64,000 nt of DNA from Harmonia axyridis (lineage: Eukaryota; Arthropoda; Insecta; Coleoptera; Coccinellidae), in contig NC_059502.1 in assembly GCF_914767665.1 (NCBI RefSeq), positions 14,694,001 to 14,758,000 of the forward strand. Reading direction: 5' to 3'. The notes below the pieces were generated by a model. The model had not been told where the DNA came from. It saw nothing but the letters and a program-made list of their open reading frames with translations, and searched no databases. Position numbers and translations under genes: made by a program. Positions 47,501 through 54,489 of the stretch are shown in pieces. How positions within the stretch are numbered: position 1 is the first letter of the stretch; every line of letters starts with the position of its first letter.

Positions 47501-47825
47501 TCTCAGTCCAAGTCCAACGACCTTGGATACTTTCAGAGGCACATAGGTGCAGCTGTGACTATTTTCTTCAGTATCGCTCTCGATTTCACTTTGATCTTGC
47601 AGAGGGGCGCTGCAGCTACTCTGCAGATAATCTTGGCTGGCTTGCTTCATCCATCTGTCCAGTACGGCAAGACGTATAGATGCAAATACAGCAAATGCAG
47701 AAGCGTTGCTAGGTAATTCGATTTCTGGCGGAAGTTGAACATCCTCACAGAGCATCTCGATACGATTCTTTTGTTTCGATCGAGACTTCGACTTCTTCTT
47801 TGGTTTCTTCCATTCTAAACGTTTC
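26419..47825 (-). CDS. hiw: Highwire/MYCBP2 (PAM) E3 ubiquitin ligase, N-terminal 26 exons (partial at both ends)
   Basis: Twenty-six exons (listed separately, E1-E26, N to C) join with GT-AG introns and consistent phases into about 2,203 codons without a stop. Order of features: basic N-terminal patch (KKPKKKSKSRSK), conserved N-terminal region (E1-E4), RCC1-like repeats (E5-E13) interrupted by a Cys-rich insert (E9-E10), PHR domain 1 (E14-E16), linker helices (E16-E18), PHR domain 2 (E19-E21), then a conserved central region (E22-E26). The match to the PAM/Highwire/RPM-1 family is extensive, including SGPSSDCGS, SKKSNNGTDVNAGQIPQLLY and FSLETASDYLKDEKAS. Family members control synapse growth and axon degeneration by ubiquitinating DLK/Wallenda with an FSN-1/FBXO45 partner. 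The start codon exon and the C-terminal half, including the RING, are outside what I can see. No frame damage is present in these exons. Confidence 0.93.
26613..26872 (-). CDS. hiw: highwire exon E25
   Basis: Encodes WPCHAVILPGNEVIFSLETA and MCAASLMKKDLLLP, among the best conserved stretches of the central region. In phase with E24 and E26. Confidence 0.92.
27545..27751 (-). CDS. hiw: highwire exon E24
   Basis: Encodes VKFPESVKWLSLEFDPSCST, then a short loop with DGTPPPPPYWP. Phase matches E23 (split Arg codon) and E25. Confidence 0.92.
27798..27820. repeat. Perfect 10-bp stem hairpin in a highwire intron
   Basis: AAACTAGTCC and its exact reverse complement separated by ATT, 47 bp upstream of the E24 acceptor on the transcribed strand. 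Confidence 0.6.
28107..28234 (+). CDS. Orphan first exon, antisense in a highwire intron (transposon-related protein start?)
   Basis: ATG at 28107 opens MEEGFVKGKSDNLPKIDIF, then VMEFFSSNPSYVSAEIKGVK. It ends at a strong donor, TTCAA|GTAAGT, after 42 codons plus two bases; without splicing a stop follows one codon later. The 150 bp upstream is unusually rich in CpG for this window and contains TGACGTCACGGCACTT. A near-direct copy, TGACGTCACGCCACTT, lies at about 28528. The N-terminus resembles beetle and aphid repeat-associated proteins with SWIM zinc-finger and YqaJ nuclease domains; this is from memory and not certain. No second exon was found before 29040, so it may be a truncated copy. 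Confidence 0.45.
29041..29252 (-). CDS. hiw: highwire exon E23
   Basis: Encodes SAVYILGLIYDLLPHVAALN, a Ser/Thr-rich linker, then PHYTWVESDHPYKPATVSNY. Ends with two bases of the Arg codon finished by E24. Confidence 0.92.
29387..29621 (-). CDS. hiw: highwire exon E22
   Basis: Encodes a helical stretch with ALSMTSAIFKKASDLMTLAR and LLPLIAAHISPLVTSDPR. Acceptor CTAATTCTCTAG, donor GTGAGT. Confidence 0.91.
29945..30123 (-). CDS. hiw: highwire exon E21 (PHR2, C-terminal part)
   Basis: Encodes KYAIRLRNHGGRTNNGDGG, FSTCALSFNGTTLTRGQIP and VLLYY, the C-terminal strands of the second PHR domain. Confidence 0.93.
30179..30322 (-). CDS. hiw: highwire exon E20 (PHR2)
   Basis: Encodes HTHTQRWNSLEVTRGSFG and PDIIEIKFDRAVSIK within the second PHR domain. 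Phase 0 at both ends. Confidence 0.92.
30685..30910 (+). mobile_element. Mariner transposase 3' fragment in a highwire intron
   Basis: The plus strand encodes SPNLTTSDYWLLADLKRML with the third catalytic Asp. After a stop come the C-terminal NEEVIAE, an ERKDRKGIEK-like block, and HWRTCITLEDSYIEE before a stop. This is the half missing from the mariner at 7713. It is antisense to highwire and non-functional. Confidence 0.75.
31062..31268 (-). CDS. hiw: highwire exon E19 (PHR2 start)
   Basis: Encodes RTWNTGNGSPDAICFQVDHP and GISIAGVGVYGGIGHYDYEV, the opening strands of the second PHR domain. Confidence 0.93.
31395..31586 (-). CDS. hiw: highwire exon E18
   Basis: Encodes MESLCLESCLWDEVLERLLH, then TRHCCHLLGRVVAELVHQC. 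Phase 0 at both ends. Confidence 0.9.
31669..31905 (-). CDS. hiw: highwire exon E17
   Basis: Encodes RLLSAVLCALCAPNVRLRST and YPILVEQMSYKSQ. Phase 0 at both ends. Confidence 0.9.
31990..32883 (+). mobile_element. DD41D (rosa-like) mariner, internally deleted, copy 3, in a highwire intron
   Basis: Same family and same internal-deletion junction as copy 1: a truncated transposase start running into a TTTTGTTTAGCGATGAAGCG join. The right end TCTAAAAAAAACACCCT matches the others. The normal transposase start codon reads ATA. A TGA and a frameshift near 32330, plus a deletion after QTLDHL, inactivate it. It lies antisense to highwire between E17 and E16. Confidence 0.85.
32428..32802 (+). pseudogene. 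DD41D mariner transposase remnant
   Basis: An open stretch from ITNFFIPELNNHDVQEL through FQQDGATCHTA (second Asp) and LTPLDYFMWGCVK (third Asp). A deletion after QTLDHL then joins it out of frame to the C-terminus. The upstream half is frameshifted. Confidence 0.8.
32948..33670 (-). CDS. hiw: highwire exon E16 (PHR1 end and helical linker)
   Basis: Encodes HRWYVSWCRISGPSSDCGS, FKSSKKSNNGTDVNAGQIPQ, then helical sequence with CFQSLLSLLQWSWNTFKWGV and LRLIRTYTNEIYPSQI. At 723 bp it is the longest exon seen. Donor AATAAG|GTGAGG. Confidence 0.94.
33905..34770 (+). mobile_element. Rosa-like mariner relic (family 2) in a highwire intron
   Basis: It begins with the AACGTCATTACTAAAAATGG leader and a decayed N-terminus. 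It resumes at QQNGATCHT and INWPPRS with a broken third-Asp motif (PTLDFSL), and ends in a GGAAAACCCTTTAG terminus. The middle of the transposase is missing. Confidence 0.65.
35077..35261 (-). CDS. hiw: highwire exon E15 (PHR1)
   Basis: Encodes GFGLFGGRGEYTAKLKLLD, GPDGGEQEGDGELLAETEE and MLFDEPVQLQ, core strands of the first PHR domain. Confidence 0.94.
35313..36473. mobile_element. hAT-like element containing a foldback insertion
   Basis: Inverted termini CAGTGGCGTACCCA and TGGGTACGCCACTG lie at the ends. Imperfect 8-bp flanks CTAGTCAG and CTAGGTAT fit a decayed hAT target duplication. The interior near each end is G- or C-rich (GGGGGATGGGG and its counterpart), and most of the middle is the nested foldback at 35448-36398. 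It lies in the intron between E15 and E14. Confidence 0.7.
35448..36398. mobile_element. TACAGGGTG foldback element nested in the hAT-like element
   Basis: TACAGGGTGTTTCAAATTAAG at the left is mirrored by CTTAATTTGAAACACCCTGTA at the right, each next to a TA, as expected for a Tc1/mariner-type target duplication. The inverted arms run about 240 bp (to about 35690 and from about 36145) around a 450-bp middle without coding capacity. Confidence 0.8.
36529..37128 (-). CDS. hiw: highwire exon E14
   Basis: Encodes ILTVLIPNHEDTAKSFSCLV, ICLDPIYNVLWSYDAKNLEI, then EDYQVVNRFEGHGGGWGYSG and IRFMADADILLG at the start of PHR1. Donor TTGG|GTAAGT. Confidence 0.94.
37129..38159. other. highwire intron, nothing recognised
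   Basis: Intron between E14 and E13, about 1 kb, without repeats or frames I can assign. Confidence 0.5.
38160..38592 (-). CDS. hiw: highwire exon E13 (RCC1-like repeats)
   Basis: Encodes VYSFGSNIYGQLGCGD, IAAGNNHSVVLTSKGEIYTF and GNHQKGQLGR, typical RCC1-type blades, followed by GRRATWVGASGDQTFVKIDE. Confidence 0.94.
38677..38825 (-). CDS. hiw: highwire exon E12 (RCC1-like repeat)
   Basis: Encodes IQLPCNSPVVQIACGQHHSI, then LLCQNGQ, an RCC1-type strand pair. Confidence 0.92.
39001..39166 (-). CDS. hiw: highwire exon E11 (basic linker)
   Basis: Encodes a Lys/Arg/Asn-rich linker (RLEERKIKGRKSTAGPSKQN, then KNKIIRQSPVVAP). Weakly conserved, but spliced in phase between E10 and E12. Confidence 0.85.
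39219..39399 (-). CDS. hiw: highwire exon E10 (Cys-rich insert)
   Basis: Encodes ECGCGEGDSGCSICGCCRIC, then MMHLDIIFRDKVVIPPRQRS. The dense CxC/CxxC pattern is a family feature inside the RCC1-like region. Confidence 0.92.
39552..39734. mobile_element. Small foldback MITE (~183 bp) in a highwire intron
   Basis: Arms of about 75 bp are inverted copies: TTTCCTCAGACAGTCTCTGT on the left pairs with ACAGAGACTGTCCGAGGAAA on the right, and TGACCAATCGC with GCGATTGGTTA. The loop is short. Confidence 0.75.
39785..40460. mobile_element. TACAGGGTG foldback element (676 bp) in a highwire intron
   Basis: Left end TACAGGGTGGCCATTTGAAA and right end TTTCAAATGGCCACCCTGTA are exact inverse copies beside TA on both sides (39783-39784 and 40461-40462). 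The arms pair for about 290 bp with few mismatches around a central stretch of about 100 bp. Frames in the two arms are mirror images and not genes. Confidence 0.85.
40594..40858 (-). CDS. hiw: highwire exon E9 (acidic linker and Cys-rich insert)
   Basis: Encodes an acidic stretch (GGAHDDQDIYEEGDENRKD), then MCPPGTHAWHDDRCMICTIC and KECTGYSISCLSS. The donor splits the Gln codon completed by E10. Confidence 0.92.
40976..41128 (-). CDS. hiw: highwire exon E8 (RCC1-like repeat)
   Basis: Encodes IAQVALGKAHAVALTSKGQV, then FTFGINNKYQCGRE, a canonical RCC1 blade. Confidence 0.94.
41179..41379 (-). CDS. hiw: highwire exon E7 (RCC1-like repeat)
   Basis: Encodes RRGEDGDQSKVRRQPKSIKP, then YSACNNGTTALVNRDGELLM and FGKDTAHADPST. 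Confidence 0.94.
41440..41611 (-). CDS. hiw: highwire exon E6 (RCC1-like repeat)
   Basis: Encodes VLFCGKAGALGIKQSGMRSS, then HISVGHDGLHAILVTEDGSA and FFTG. Confidence 0.94.
41902..42120 (-). CDS. hiw: highwire exon E5 (RCC1-like region start)
   Basis: Encodes DGFVIRMLNQNVVPAAV, LPLKLARKCVDVLG and CAGKEFGLIRTVSGK. Donor GGGAAG|GTGAGT. Confidence 0.93.
42188..42355 (-). CDS. hiw: highwire exon E4
   Basis: Encodes GKLYLKLSGRRGVEFLTVER, then AASAVVFSDGEYLGTITPSK. Fifty-six codons, phase 0 at both ends. Confidence 0.91.
42566..43210. mobile_element. MITE of the AGAGGGAG family in a highwire intron
   Basis: Left end AGATAGATAGAGGGAGC and right end CTCCCTCTATCTAT form an inverted repeat. The body matches 22117-22614 with extra internal sequence. 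It sits between E4 and E3. Confidence 0.7.
43322..43457. mobile_element. Partial MITE of the AGAGGGAG family, inverted, next to the E3 donor
   Basis: About 135 bp matching the other copies in the opposite orientation. It includes GCGCGCTCCATGTCAAATTT and ends CTCCCTCTATCTATG. Its end lies about 20 nt inside the intron from the E3 splice donor (43478 on the minus strand). Confidence 0.65.
43479..43796 (-). CDS. hiw: highwire exon E3
   Basis: Encodes MPLVLSSLQRSVHGVLLGKI, then YLYLFTSKGLFKIGSGYGGT and VKGHIYFWKPD. Donor GCGCG|GTGAGT. Confidence 0.93.
43851..44083 (-). CDS. hiw: highwire exon E2
   Basis: Encodes IDPLFDLLLDLATLHGPESS, then LTAIACACLLSLVVVRGDTG. It begins with two bases completing the codon from E1. 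Confidence 0.92.
44440..46020 (+). mobile_element. I/LOA/Jockey-like LINE fragment, split by tandem repeats, in a highwire intron
   Basis: The first part (44440-44596) encodes the opening of an RNase H domain (SSIWYTDGSKSERGTAIGVYGP). After the repeat block at 44597-45660 the 3' part resumes with LKVMVGLLKGHCRCKYIL, then EHIVCKCPGLTGPRT, the Cys-rich C-terminus. It finishes in an (AATA)n/(TAA)n tail near 46006-46028. Stops and the inserted array make it dead. A second LINE lies inserted in its tail. Confidence 0.7.
44597..45660. repeat. Tandem array A, ~470-bp units
   Basis: The motif CCTGAATTATTCGTCACAGA begins at 44603, 45082 and 45550, giving periods of 479 and 468 bp. Each unit contains GGGAATATTATCAAGTTTTT, a T-rich tract and TCACCGATTCTTCGTAG. 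The last unit is incomplete. The same unit forms array B at 48540-49830. Confidence 0.8.
46036..47243 (+). mobile_element. R2/R4-like LINE, 5'-truncated, with 9-bp target duplication, in a highwire intron
   Basis: ATGTTGACA is repeated at 46027-46035 and 47244-47252, flanking the insert as a target duplication. It was inserted in the tail of the LINE at 44440-46020. The body encodes the C-terminal part of a non-LTR retrotransposon protein ending in a restriction-like endonuclease domain: YPETEGFLLAIQDQVISTRN, then RPDILLVDK and LIDVAIPNNN with the PD..D pattern. One frameshift near 46455 separates the two frames and destroys the zinc-knuckle Cys residues. The 3' tail is a TAA microsatellite. 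Confidence 0.72.
46074..47152 (+). pseudogene. Reverse-transcriptase/endonuclease C-terminus of the R2/R4-like LINE, frameshifted
   Basis: Two overlapping frames, 46074-46556 and 46514-47152, are pieces of one protein. The first carries YWLTSGAMYPETEGFL. The second carries IQHITGGCQMF-type codons in the corrected frame, then PYYKYRPETILENKRYKLYW and the endonuclease core. The reverse-transcriptase domain proper is missing. Confidence 0.7.
47398..47825 (-). CDS. hiw: highwire exon E1 (first visible, not the start exon)
   Basis: Acceptor GATTTTTTTCACAG precedes codons for EWKKPKKKSKSRSKQKNRIE, then VQLPPEIELPSNASAFAVFA and ISHPILCTKALSALLDVLQG. One leading base completes a codon from an upstream exon that I could not identify. 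Confidence 0.92.
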
Positions 47826-48539
47826 CTGTGAAAAAAATCGCATAATATTATTCTTTATTTACATAGGTCATTCCTGATGAAAAATTTGAATGAAGGGACA
47901 TCATATCGCACAGAGTATTCCAGAAGAGTTATAGTAACACACTCCAATCCATATAATCTTTACCATGGCGTAACTAGAGTTGACTTATGGGGGGGCGGGG
48001 ATAGGGTTAGCCCCCACTTTGAAAAAGCAAAATCTTTCAATTGTTCATGAACATTTTTTATTCAAATTGTTACTCACATTTTTTTTTATTTCTTCTAATC
48101 AATAGGGGGTTATATCCCCAATAAACACCCCCCTCTTTACGCCTTTGATATTCACAAGCGTTTAACGAACGTTTCGACTTGTCATTTTCAGAAACTAAAA
48201 GTTATTCATTTTGAACTTCTAGTTTCGAAACGTTAACCGCTTGCGAAGATTCTGTCGATTATAGAATGGTTGCTTCACTTCAGTTTAAACAAGAGATATT
48301 GTTTTTAGTAGTGTGGCGACTCTTGGCTTACTCGAGAGATGACCCTGCACGCTGCGCAGTTCTCGGCAGAATGACGCTGTTTCATGAAAGTCACCAAGAT
48401 GCACTATGAAGGTGTATATGGCAGGGACCACCGAGTTGCCATACTTATGATTTCATCAGGGGTCCCGGTAGGGCCCCGAAATGCCTCGAGAGAGAGTGCA
48501 TCATAAAAATTGGTTGAGAACAGCCTCGCTGAAAATCCG
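47826..48539. other. Intron or 5' flank of highwire, no exon recognised
   Basis: It contains a small G/C-tract inverted pair (GGGGGGGCGGGG near 47990 and CACCCCCCTC near 48127) resembling the edges of the hAT-like element at 35313. Sequence at 48310-48540 recurs in part at 49830-50010. Confidence 0.45.
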
Positions 48540-49830
48540 TATCCCGCCTCAAGGAGATTTGGTAGCCTCAAGAATATTATCGAATTTTTTTTTTGAAAAA
48601 TTCAGTTTACAAACTTTAATTTCTGAAATAATGGACTAATTGCTGAACTGCTAGCATTTTCATTATCAACATCAACGAATCAATTGATATAATGGAATAA
48701 AATTTCTATACGAGATTTTTAATTTTTCCTAAAAAATAAATTTTTTCAAGTTCTAGGTATGGAAAATTTGAGACAAATTTTTGGAACTAAAGATTTCCGG
48801 ACATGTACGAAATTCGGCTAATTAGGGATCGTTCATTCTGATACGGCTTACCGATTCATCGTAGATCTCACAGTTCATGAATATTTGAACTCGAAATATG
48901 GAAAAAACCGTAAAAATTGAATCTCTACACAAGAATGTTACTACTTATCGCCCAACTGCAAGCATTTTCGTGATCTACATAGTCGAATCAATCAATAAAA
49001 TGATACAATATTCTCATGAAGGATCTTTTATTTCTTTTCAATTTTACGAAAATTTTTCGACAAAAAATTTTTCTGATGAAATCGAAATTCAGCTAATCAG
49101 AGATCGTCAATTATGTCATCGCTCACCGATTCTTCATAAAGCTCACGGTTTTGAGGAAATTTGAACTCGAAATTTGGGAAAAAATTGAATTTCCTTCCAA
49201 AAATCGTTATATCTCCTGAATTATTCGTCACAGACCCCTCAAATAAAAAAGGTTTTCAAACATCAAGTTCTGATCTAAGACATAGTGAGGTTTCAAAGAC
49301 GTAGCTTACGTCCAGAAGAAGTTGCAGTCTCGGGAATATTATCAAGTTTATTTTCGAAAATTTCAGATTTTTACCTATAATTTGTGGAATAATGTACTAA
49401 TCGCCCAACTGATGCAAACATTTTCGTGATCTAAATAGTAGAATCAATCAATTAAATGATACAATATTCCCATGAAGGAACTTTTATTCATTTTCAATTT
49501 TCTAAGGGTATGGAAAATTTTACGAAAATTTTTCGACAAAAAATTTTTCTGGTGAGATTGAAATTCGGCTAAGCAGAGATCGTAAATTCTGGCATCGCTC
49601 ACCGATTCTTCGTAGAGCTCACGGTTTTGAGAAAATTTGAACTCGAAATCTGGGGAAAAAATTGAATTTCCTTCCAAAAATCGTTATATCTCCTAAAATA
49701 TTGGCCACAGCCCCCTCAAATAAAAATGTTTCTTATAGATCGAGCTGTGATCTAAAACATATTTAGGTTTCAAGTCCGTATACTGCCTAAAGGAGATTTG
49801 GCAGCCTCAAGAATATTATCTACATTTTTT
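48540..49830. repeat. Tandem array B, ~470-bp units
   Basis: At least two full and two partial units related to array A, with CCTGAATTATTCGTCACAGA at 49215 and a diverged start at 49692. The flanks at 48310-48540 and 49780-50010 are themselves similar (CAAGGAGATTTGG / AAAGGAGATTTGG, GTATATGGC), so the array may lie within a larger repeat. Confidence 0.75.
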
Positions 49831-49834
49831 GGCG

Positions 49835-52800
49835 AGGCTGTTTAGGCCACGGAAGGCTTTAACCCCATTGCACAGGAATGTGTGGTGACTTTTAGCTAAC
49901 TTGAGATATGGGACAGCACGCGCTTTTAGATGAAAAGTGTATATGGCGGGGAACACTGAGAGGGCGCGCGCCATCAAAATTGGCTGAGAACACCTGACAC
50001 CTCGCTAAAGGAGAATCTCATCACTATATTGATTTAATCCCCTGGACACCAGACAGATTGCGAGTGATAAAGGGGTATAAATTTGGAACCCAATTACGTC
50101 ACAAATATAAAACCTGAATTTTTACCATCAACTATCAAAATATGTTATTTCACTTAACATAGTGGAAATCATACTCCAAGCTCTTTTAAAAAATGAAAGT
50201 TTCAGGTGTACCCCCTATAAATGCTGAAATATATTTCTTTCACACCTCTCCAATAATTTCTGTGTTCAATTTGATTTCATATTTCGCTATTTTGTCACGA
50301 ACTTTTGAGGGTCAGATAGTAATGATCGCCTATGAATTTACTGGTAAAACTGATCCCTAATTCTTGATGATACTGCGTCCAATATATGACATCATCAATC
50401 TTATGTCAAGAAAAGTTAGCAATGTTTTTATGTACCTACCATTAGCACATAACTCTAATTGGCTCACTGCTATGACCAACAACTAGCAATATATTCAGTA
50501 CTTGTTGGGAAAGGAATATCAACTTTTGTAAGCAGAATGAAAGGAATTGTAGATCGGGTGAAAAGTGACTACCCTATCTATAATTCCTTTATATTCAATA
50601 CTTTCAAAGGACTTTTTGTACGCCACTGGTGGAAACTGTAAATATGATTCTTCGGAACACAGCACCTATTGAACACAAACATTCTTGGAAAATGTGGAAT
50701 TTATAATTTATTACTTTTAATTTTTTATATTCAACACCCTGTATCACTGCAACGAAGAACATTTGATAAAAGACATTATAATAAGTTTATTAGAAAAGTC
50801 TTATTCATTTTTTAAAGTGAATCTTCTGTTTCAATTCGGCACCATAGTTTCATGACAGTCATGACACCCTGTTTATACAATTGGTTTTCAAGAGCTTCAT
50901 TGGCGCATGAATGATGAGCACTCAAAAGCTTTGGCCGCCAAGTCAGAGCTTTGTTTTTAGTATTGGATCAGTTTTCATGAATATGTTTTTGATTGAGTCG
51001 GTTGAGTTGATATGGCTTGAGCCTGAAATAACCAAATGGAGCATAGTGAATAAAATTAATGTCGGCTCAAACTGCACGTGATTATAGATGTAAGCTATAT
51101 TTTCACAATTTCTGTAGTTCCAAAAATTTTATTTAATAATTTTTTTCATTGGAAAAATTTTATTTCTAAAAGAAAAAATTGATGAACATATTGCATTAAT
51201 GTAATGGTATGAAGGTTTTCATCAATAATTATTATAAACACATATCAGTAAATGATTTAAATAGGCAACCCATGATGCAGTGATGTATTGTTGGTTGCCT
51301 ATTATTACAAAGATATATTTGAAATTTCATCTGTAAGTATATCCACGAATAACTATTTTTTTATCTAAAATTCTGAAAATAGTTACCTCGGACACAATTC
51401 AGAAAGATGATTTTGTTTTATATTATTCATATGAACTGAAAACAATTAATTCCTTAGTCAGATGCCCAAAAAAACTCATACATCTAACTCAGTTTGTGAT
51501 ACCAATAAAAAGAAAAGTTTCAGTTATACAAATTATTATTCAACATCTAATATTGCAACTTATACAATGGGAAGAGTCTATTTCATTTCCATCATGCCAC
51601 TTAGATTTACCACAAGATAATTCAATTTATGCTTGAAACACATTATGAAATTCCTTAGACTATACTTCTATAATCTATGTGAAATTCTAATTCTTGCCCA
51701 GAACTTTTATTTCTTCTTTTGGAAGCAAAAATCTAAGCATCTCGGCTTTTTGTACTTTTGGTTTCACCTTTATATTTCAAGAGATTGGAAGCAATTAATT
51801 TAATATGTAATTTTATAGAGTTCTTCCTCAGAAGTCCTATGTTTCTACAATTACTTCTTCTTAAGAAAGTCATTACTTTAAATTTCAAATGGTATAGGGG
51901 ATTGTTTTCTTCTTCATTTTTAATCAGCATTAGGTTTTCTCATTATATTTATTAATAATATCCTGTATTACTTCAAAATTGTATCCAATTCCTCCACAAA
52001 ATCTTTATATGTTTAAGTATAATACCAAGTCTAATGTACACTTCAAATATTTCATATTCTTGATATGGAATGGACTTTCAATACCCCTCCCCTTGTAAAG
52101 ATTTTTCTTCAGGTTTAGCATATCATCGGCAAGTCTTGTGGTTTACTGTGTTTTATCCAAAGTTCCTTCTCGTCACAGAACCCACATATGTAAAACCTAA
52201 TAATGAGCAACAATAATCAGAAGTTATTGTTGTTTTTGTGATCTGACCAAGTTTGGTCCGATCTGTGAACTCGATCTTTCAGCACAAATCGACTAAAATA
52301 TTTATTACATGATGGTCTAGAAGTTTTAATGTAATTTCCATTGAAATAATGAAACTGAGGCGTGGTAAATTGAAGTTATGTTAATTTTCTACAGATATTG
52401 GATTCTTGTAGATGCTCTCAATGACTTGCAATGAAGAAAATCTTAGAAATGCAACCATTCTTCAAGCAAACGTTGATATATGATAATTGATAACCACAAT
52501 GATTTTCACTATCATATTATATGAAAAACATCGAAATTGAAACAGGTGAATATTCAACAAATATAGAACTTCAATATGACTCAATACAATTGATAATCTT
52601 ATATGTAGATATAGTGGTGAAAACTCATTCTTCTATTGTAAAATTGTGCTACAAACAAAAATTTAATGCCACTTAAAAATTTCTAGCAAATAACATAAAG
52701 ATCCTACAGTACTTCTTAAGCAAATAATCATCATGCTAATAGAAATTCGAAAAGGAAAATAAAATTTGGTGTAACTCCTAAGAAAATCATAATTTTCTAC

Positions 52801-53590
52801 AACATGTACAACAAAATTGTCAATGATGATCATACTTTACAATATCTGGATGATCCCTATAAGTTTCATGAAAATATGTAGAATATTCTTCAGGTTCGGG
52901 TAGCATTTTTGTTGCTACTAAAATTGATAACACTACGAATTTCACCACACAAGTACAATGTTAAATATCGATTTTTCAGTGACTCATACATGTGTAGCAT
53001 CTATAACTGAATTATAAGAAAGCATTATCGGCCTCAACAAACAATCACATGTACTGTTGGACAATTGTTTTGTCTAATCATCAATTTTCAAATTGAAGCC
53101 GGTAATATCCCAATTGTTTACTTTGCAAAATTTGCAAATCCCCACTTCTCCCTTTAACAATAATACAGCTGTGTTGTTGACAATATTCACGATTGACATT
53201 GTGTGGAACATAAGAACTATTTATTTTTGAACTACTAGTTTAGTTTTTTAATTCCGATTTTCTAATATATCATAAAATATTTATACACGTAAGCTCAGAT
53301 AGGTATATATTTCATTAGTTCAACTAATATAAATATTAATAGATCAAACATTAATATTGAAAACTCGAAGTAAACATATGTTTATTACTCTATGACTGAA
53401 AATAATTTGAATTTTTCATTATTAATTTGGAACATCGCATTGTTATTACAGAAAGGAAATTTTTGGTATAACTTTTGTCGCTGTAATTTTTCAGACAATG
53501 AATTCCTATAAATGAATTCTGTAGTATTTTGTTATGTACTATCAAGTATTTATGTAAACTTTTCAGACTACATATGCAAAATACCTTCTT
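49835..53590. other. Long stretch without recognised gene
   Basis: AT-rich, with copy 4 of the short dispersed repeat at about 50902 and single CACCCTGTATC / CACCCTGTTTATAC motifs (50735, 50868) that may be leftover element ends. No exon with splice support was found. Confidence 0.45.
50902..50975. repeat. Dispersed short repeat, copy 4
   Basis: GGCGCATGAATGATGAGCAC, then AAGTCAGAGCTTTG and a T-rich tract. Related to the copies at 4716, 6400 and 14747. Confidence 0.45.
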
Positions 53591-53594
53591 TGAT

Positions 53595-53600
53595 TTTATT
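53595..53600 (-). terminator. Polyadenylation signal of the HAD gene
   Basis: AATAAA on the minus strand about 100 bp after the stop codon. Confidence 0.55.
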
Positions 53601-53700
53601 TCTGATTCATCGTTTTAATTGATACATATTTCATTATATAGAATAATATCAATGTGTGAAATATTTTTGACACTGTAATACAAATACATTATAAATATTA

Positions 53701-54477
53701 TTAATTATTTGGCACGTGATAGTTTTTCCATTTATCTTCAAAGTCTTTTTTCAAACTCTTTAAATCAACAAATAGATTATCGTCAGAAATAGAATTATTT
53801 TTTGAATTCGACGTATTTTTCCTATTTATAAGAAATGAATTCCAATTAAGACTTCTTGCTCCCACATAATCAAACTCAAAATTATCTCCAATATGAAGAC
53901 ATTGCTCATTACACAAATTTTTCAACGTTGATTTTGTCATGGCCCTCTCAAAAATACGTTTATCTGGTTTCGAATAACCAACTTCATAAGATGTAAGAAC
54001 GAATTTGAAATATGAATACATTCTAAGATTGTTCAGAATCTCATGCAATCTCGGATCTGAATTGGATATGACACCCAATGTTACGCCTCTGTCGTTCAAG
54101 TAGTTCAAAAGTTCCACTGCACCAGAGGCGGGTTTCCAACAGGATTTCGTTTTGTATACTTCAATCAGTTCTTCAGAAATCTTTTCCAGTCTTGAATCAG
54201 GAATATCACTTCGGCAACTTCTGAATGTATCGAAGACTACGCTCCTCCACCATTTCTCCCATGAAAAACCCGTATTGCTACCAAAGTTGGGTCTTTCATT
54301 GCACATTTTCTTAAATTGAAGTTTGAAACACTCTGTTAGTTCATTTGTATCACATTTCACTCCGTGCTTTTCTCCAATGTCACCATAGGTTTTTCCGATG
54401 TTTGCCGTAAATTTGAGTATGGTGTTAGTCACGTCAAAGGTTATTAAACGATATGGAAAAACTTTTCGTATACACAT
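53701..54477 (-). CDS. HAD-superfamily hydrolase-like protein, Reg-2/HDHD3 type
   Basis: A single exon of 258 codons from the ATG at 54477 to TAA. A GTG 12 bp upstream is in frame but unlikely to be used. HAD motifs appear in order: motif I ITFDVTNTIL (about residues 12-21), motif II GVISNSDPRL (Ser), motif III YSKPDKRIF (Lys) and motif IV HIGDNFEFDYVGA. Cap-domain sequence WEKWWRSVVFDTF fits HDHD3/rhythmically expressed gene 2. In motif I the second Asp of DxDxT is Thr (DVTNT), a feature I recall for this family. Classical phosphatase chemistry is therefore doubtful and the substrate is unknown. Fly Reg-2 is named for daily expression; nothing here shows its regulation. No frame damage. Confidence 0.9.
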   Translation of the reverse strand: MCIRKVFPYRLITFDVTNTILKFTANIGKTYGDIGEKHGVKCDTNELTECFKLQFKKMCNERPNFGSNTGFSWEKWWRSVVFDTFRSCRSDIPDSRLEKISEELIEVYKTKSCWKPASGAVELLNYLNDRGVTLGVISNSDPRLHEILNNLRMYSYFKFVLTSYEVGYSKPDKRIFERAMTKSTLKNLCNEQCLHIGDNFEFDYVGARSLNWNSFLINRKNTSNSKNNSISDDNLFVDLKSLKKDFEDKWKNYHVPNN

Positions 54478-54489
54478 GTTTCTTTGCAC

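Noticed and set aside
51733..51955. Overlapping frames on both strands as a missing highwire start exon
   Set aside because: Neither gives the expected N-terminal sequence nor a donor leaving two bases to match the first base of E1.
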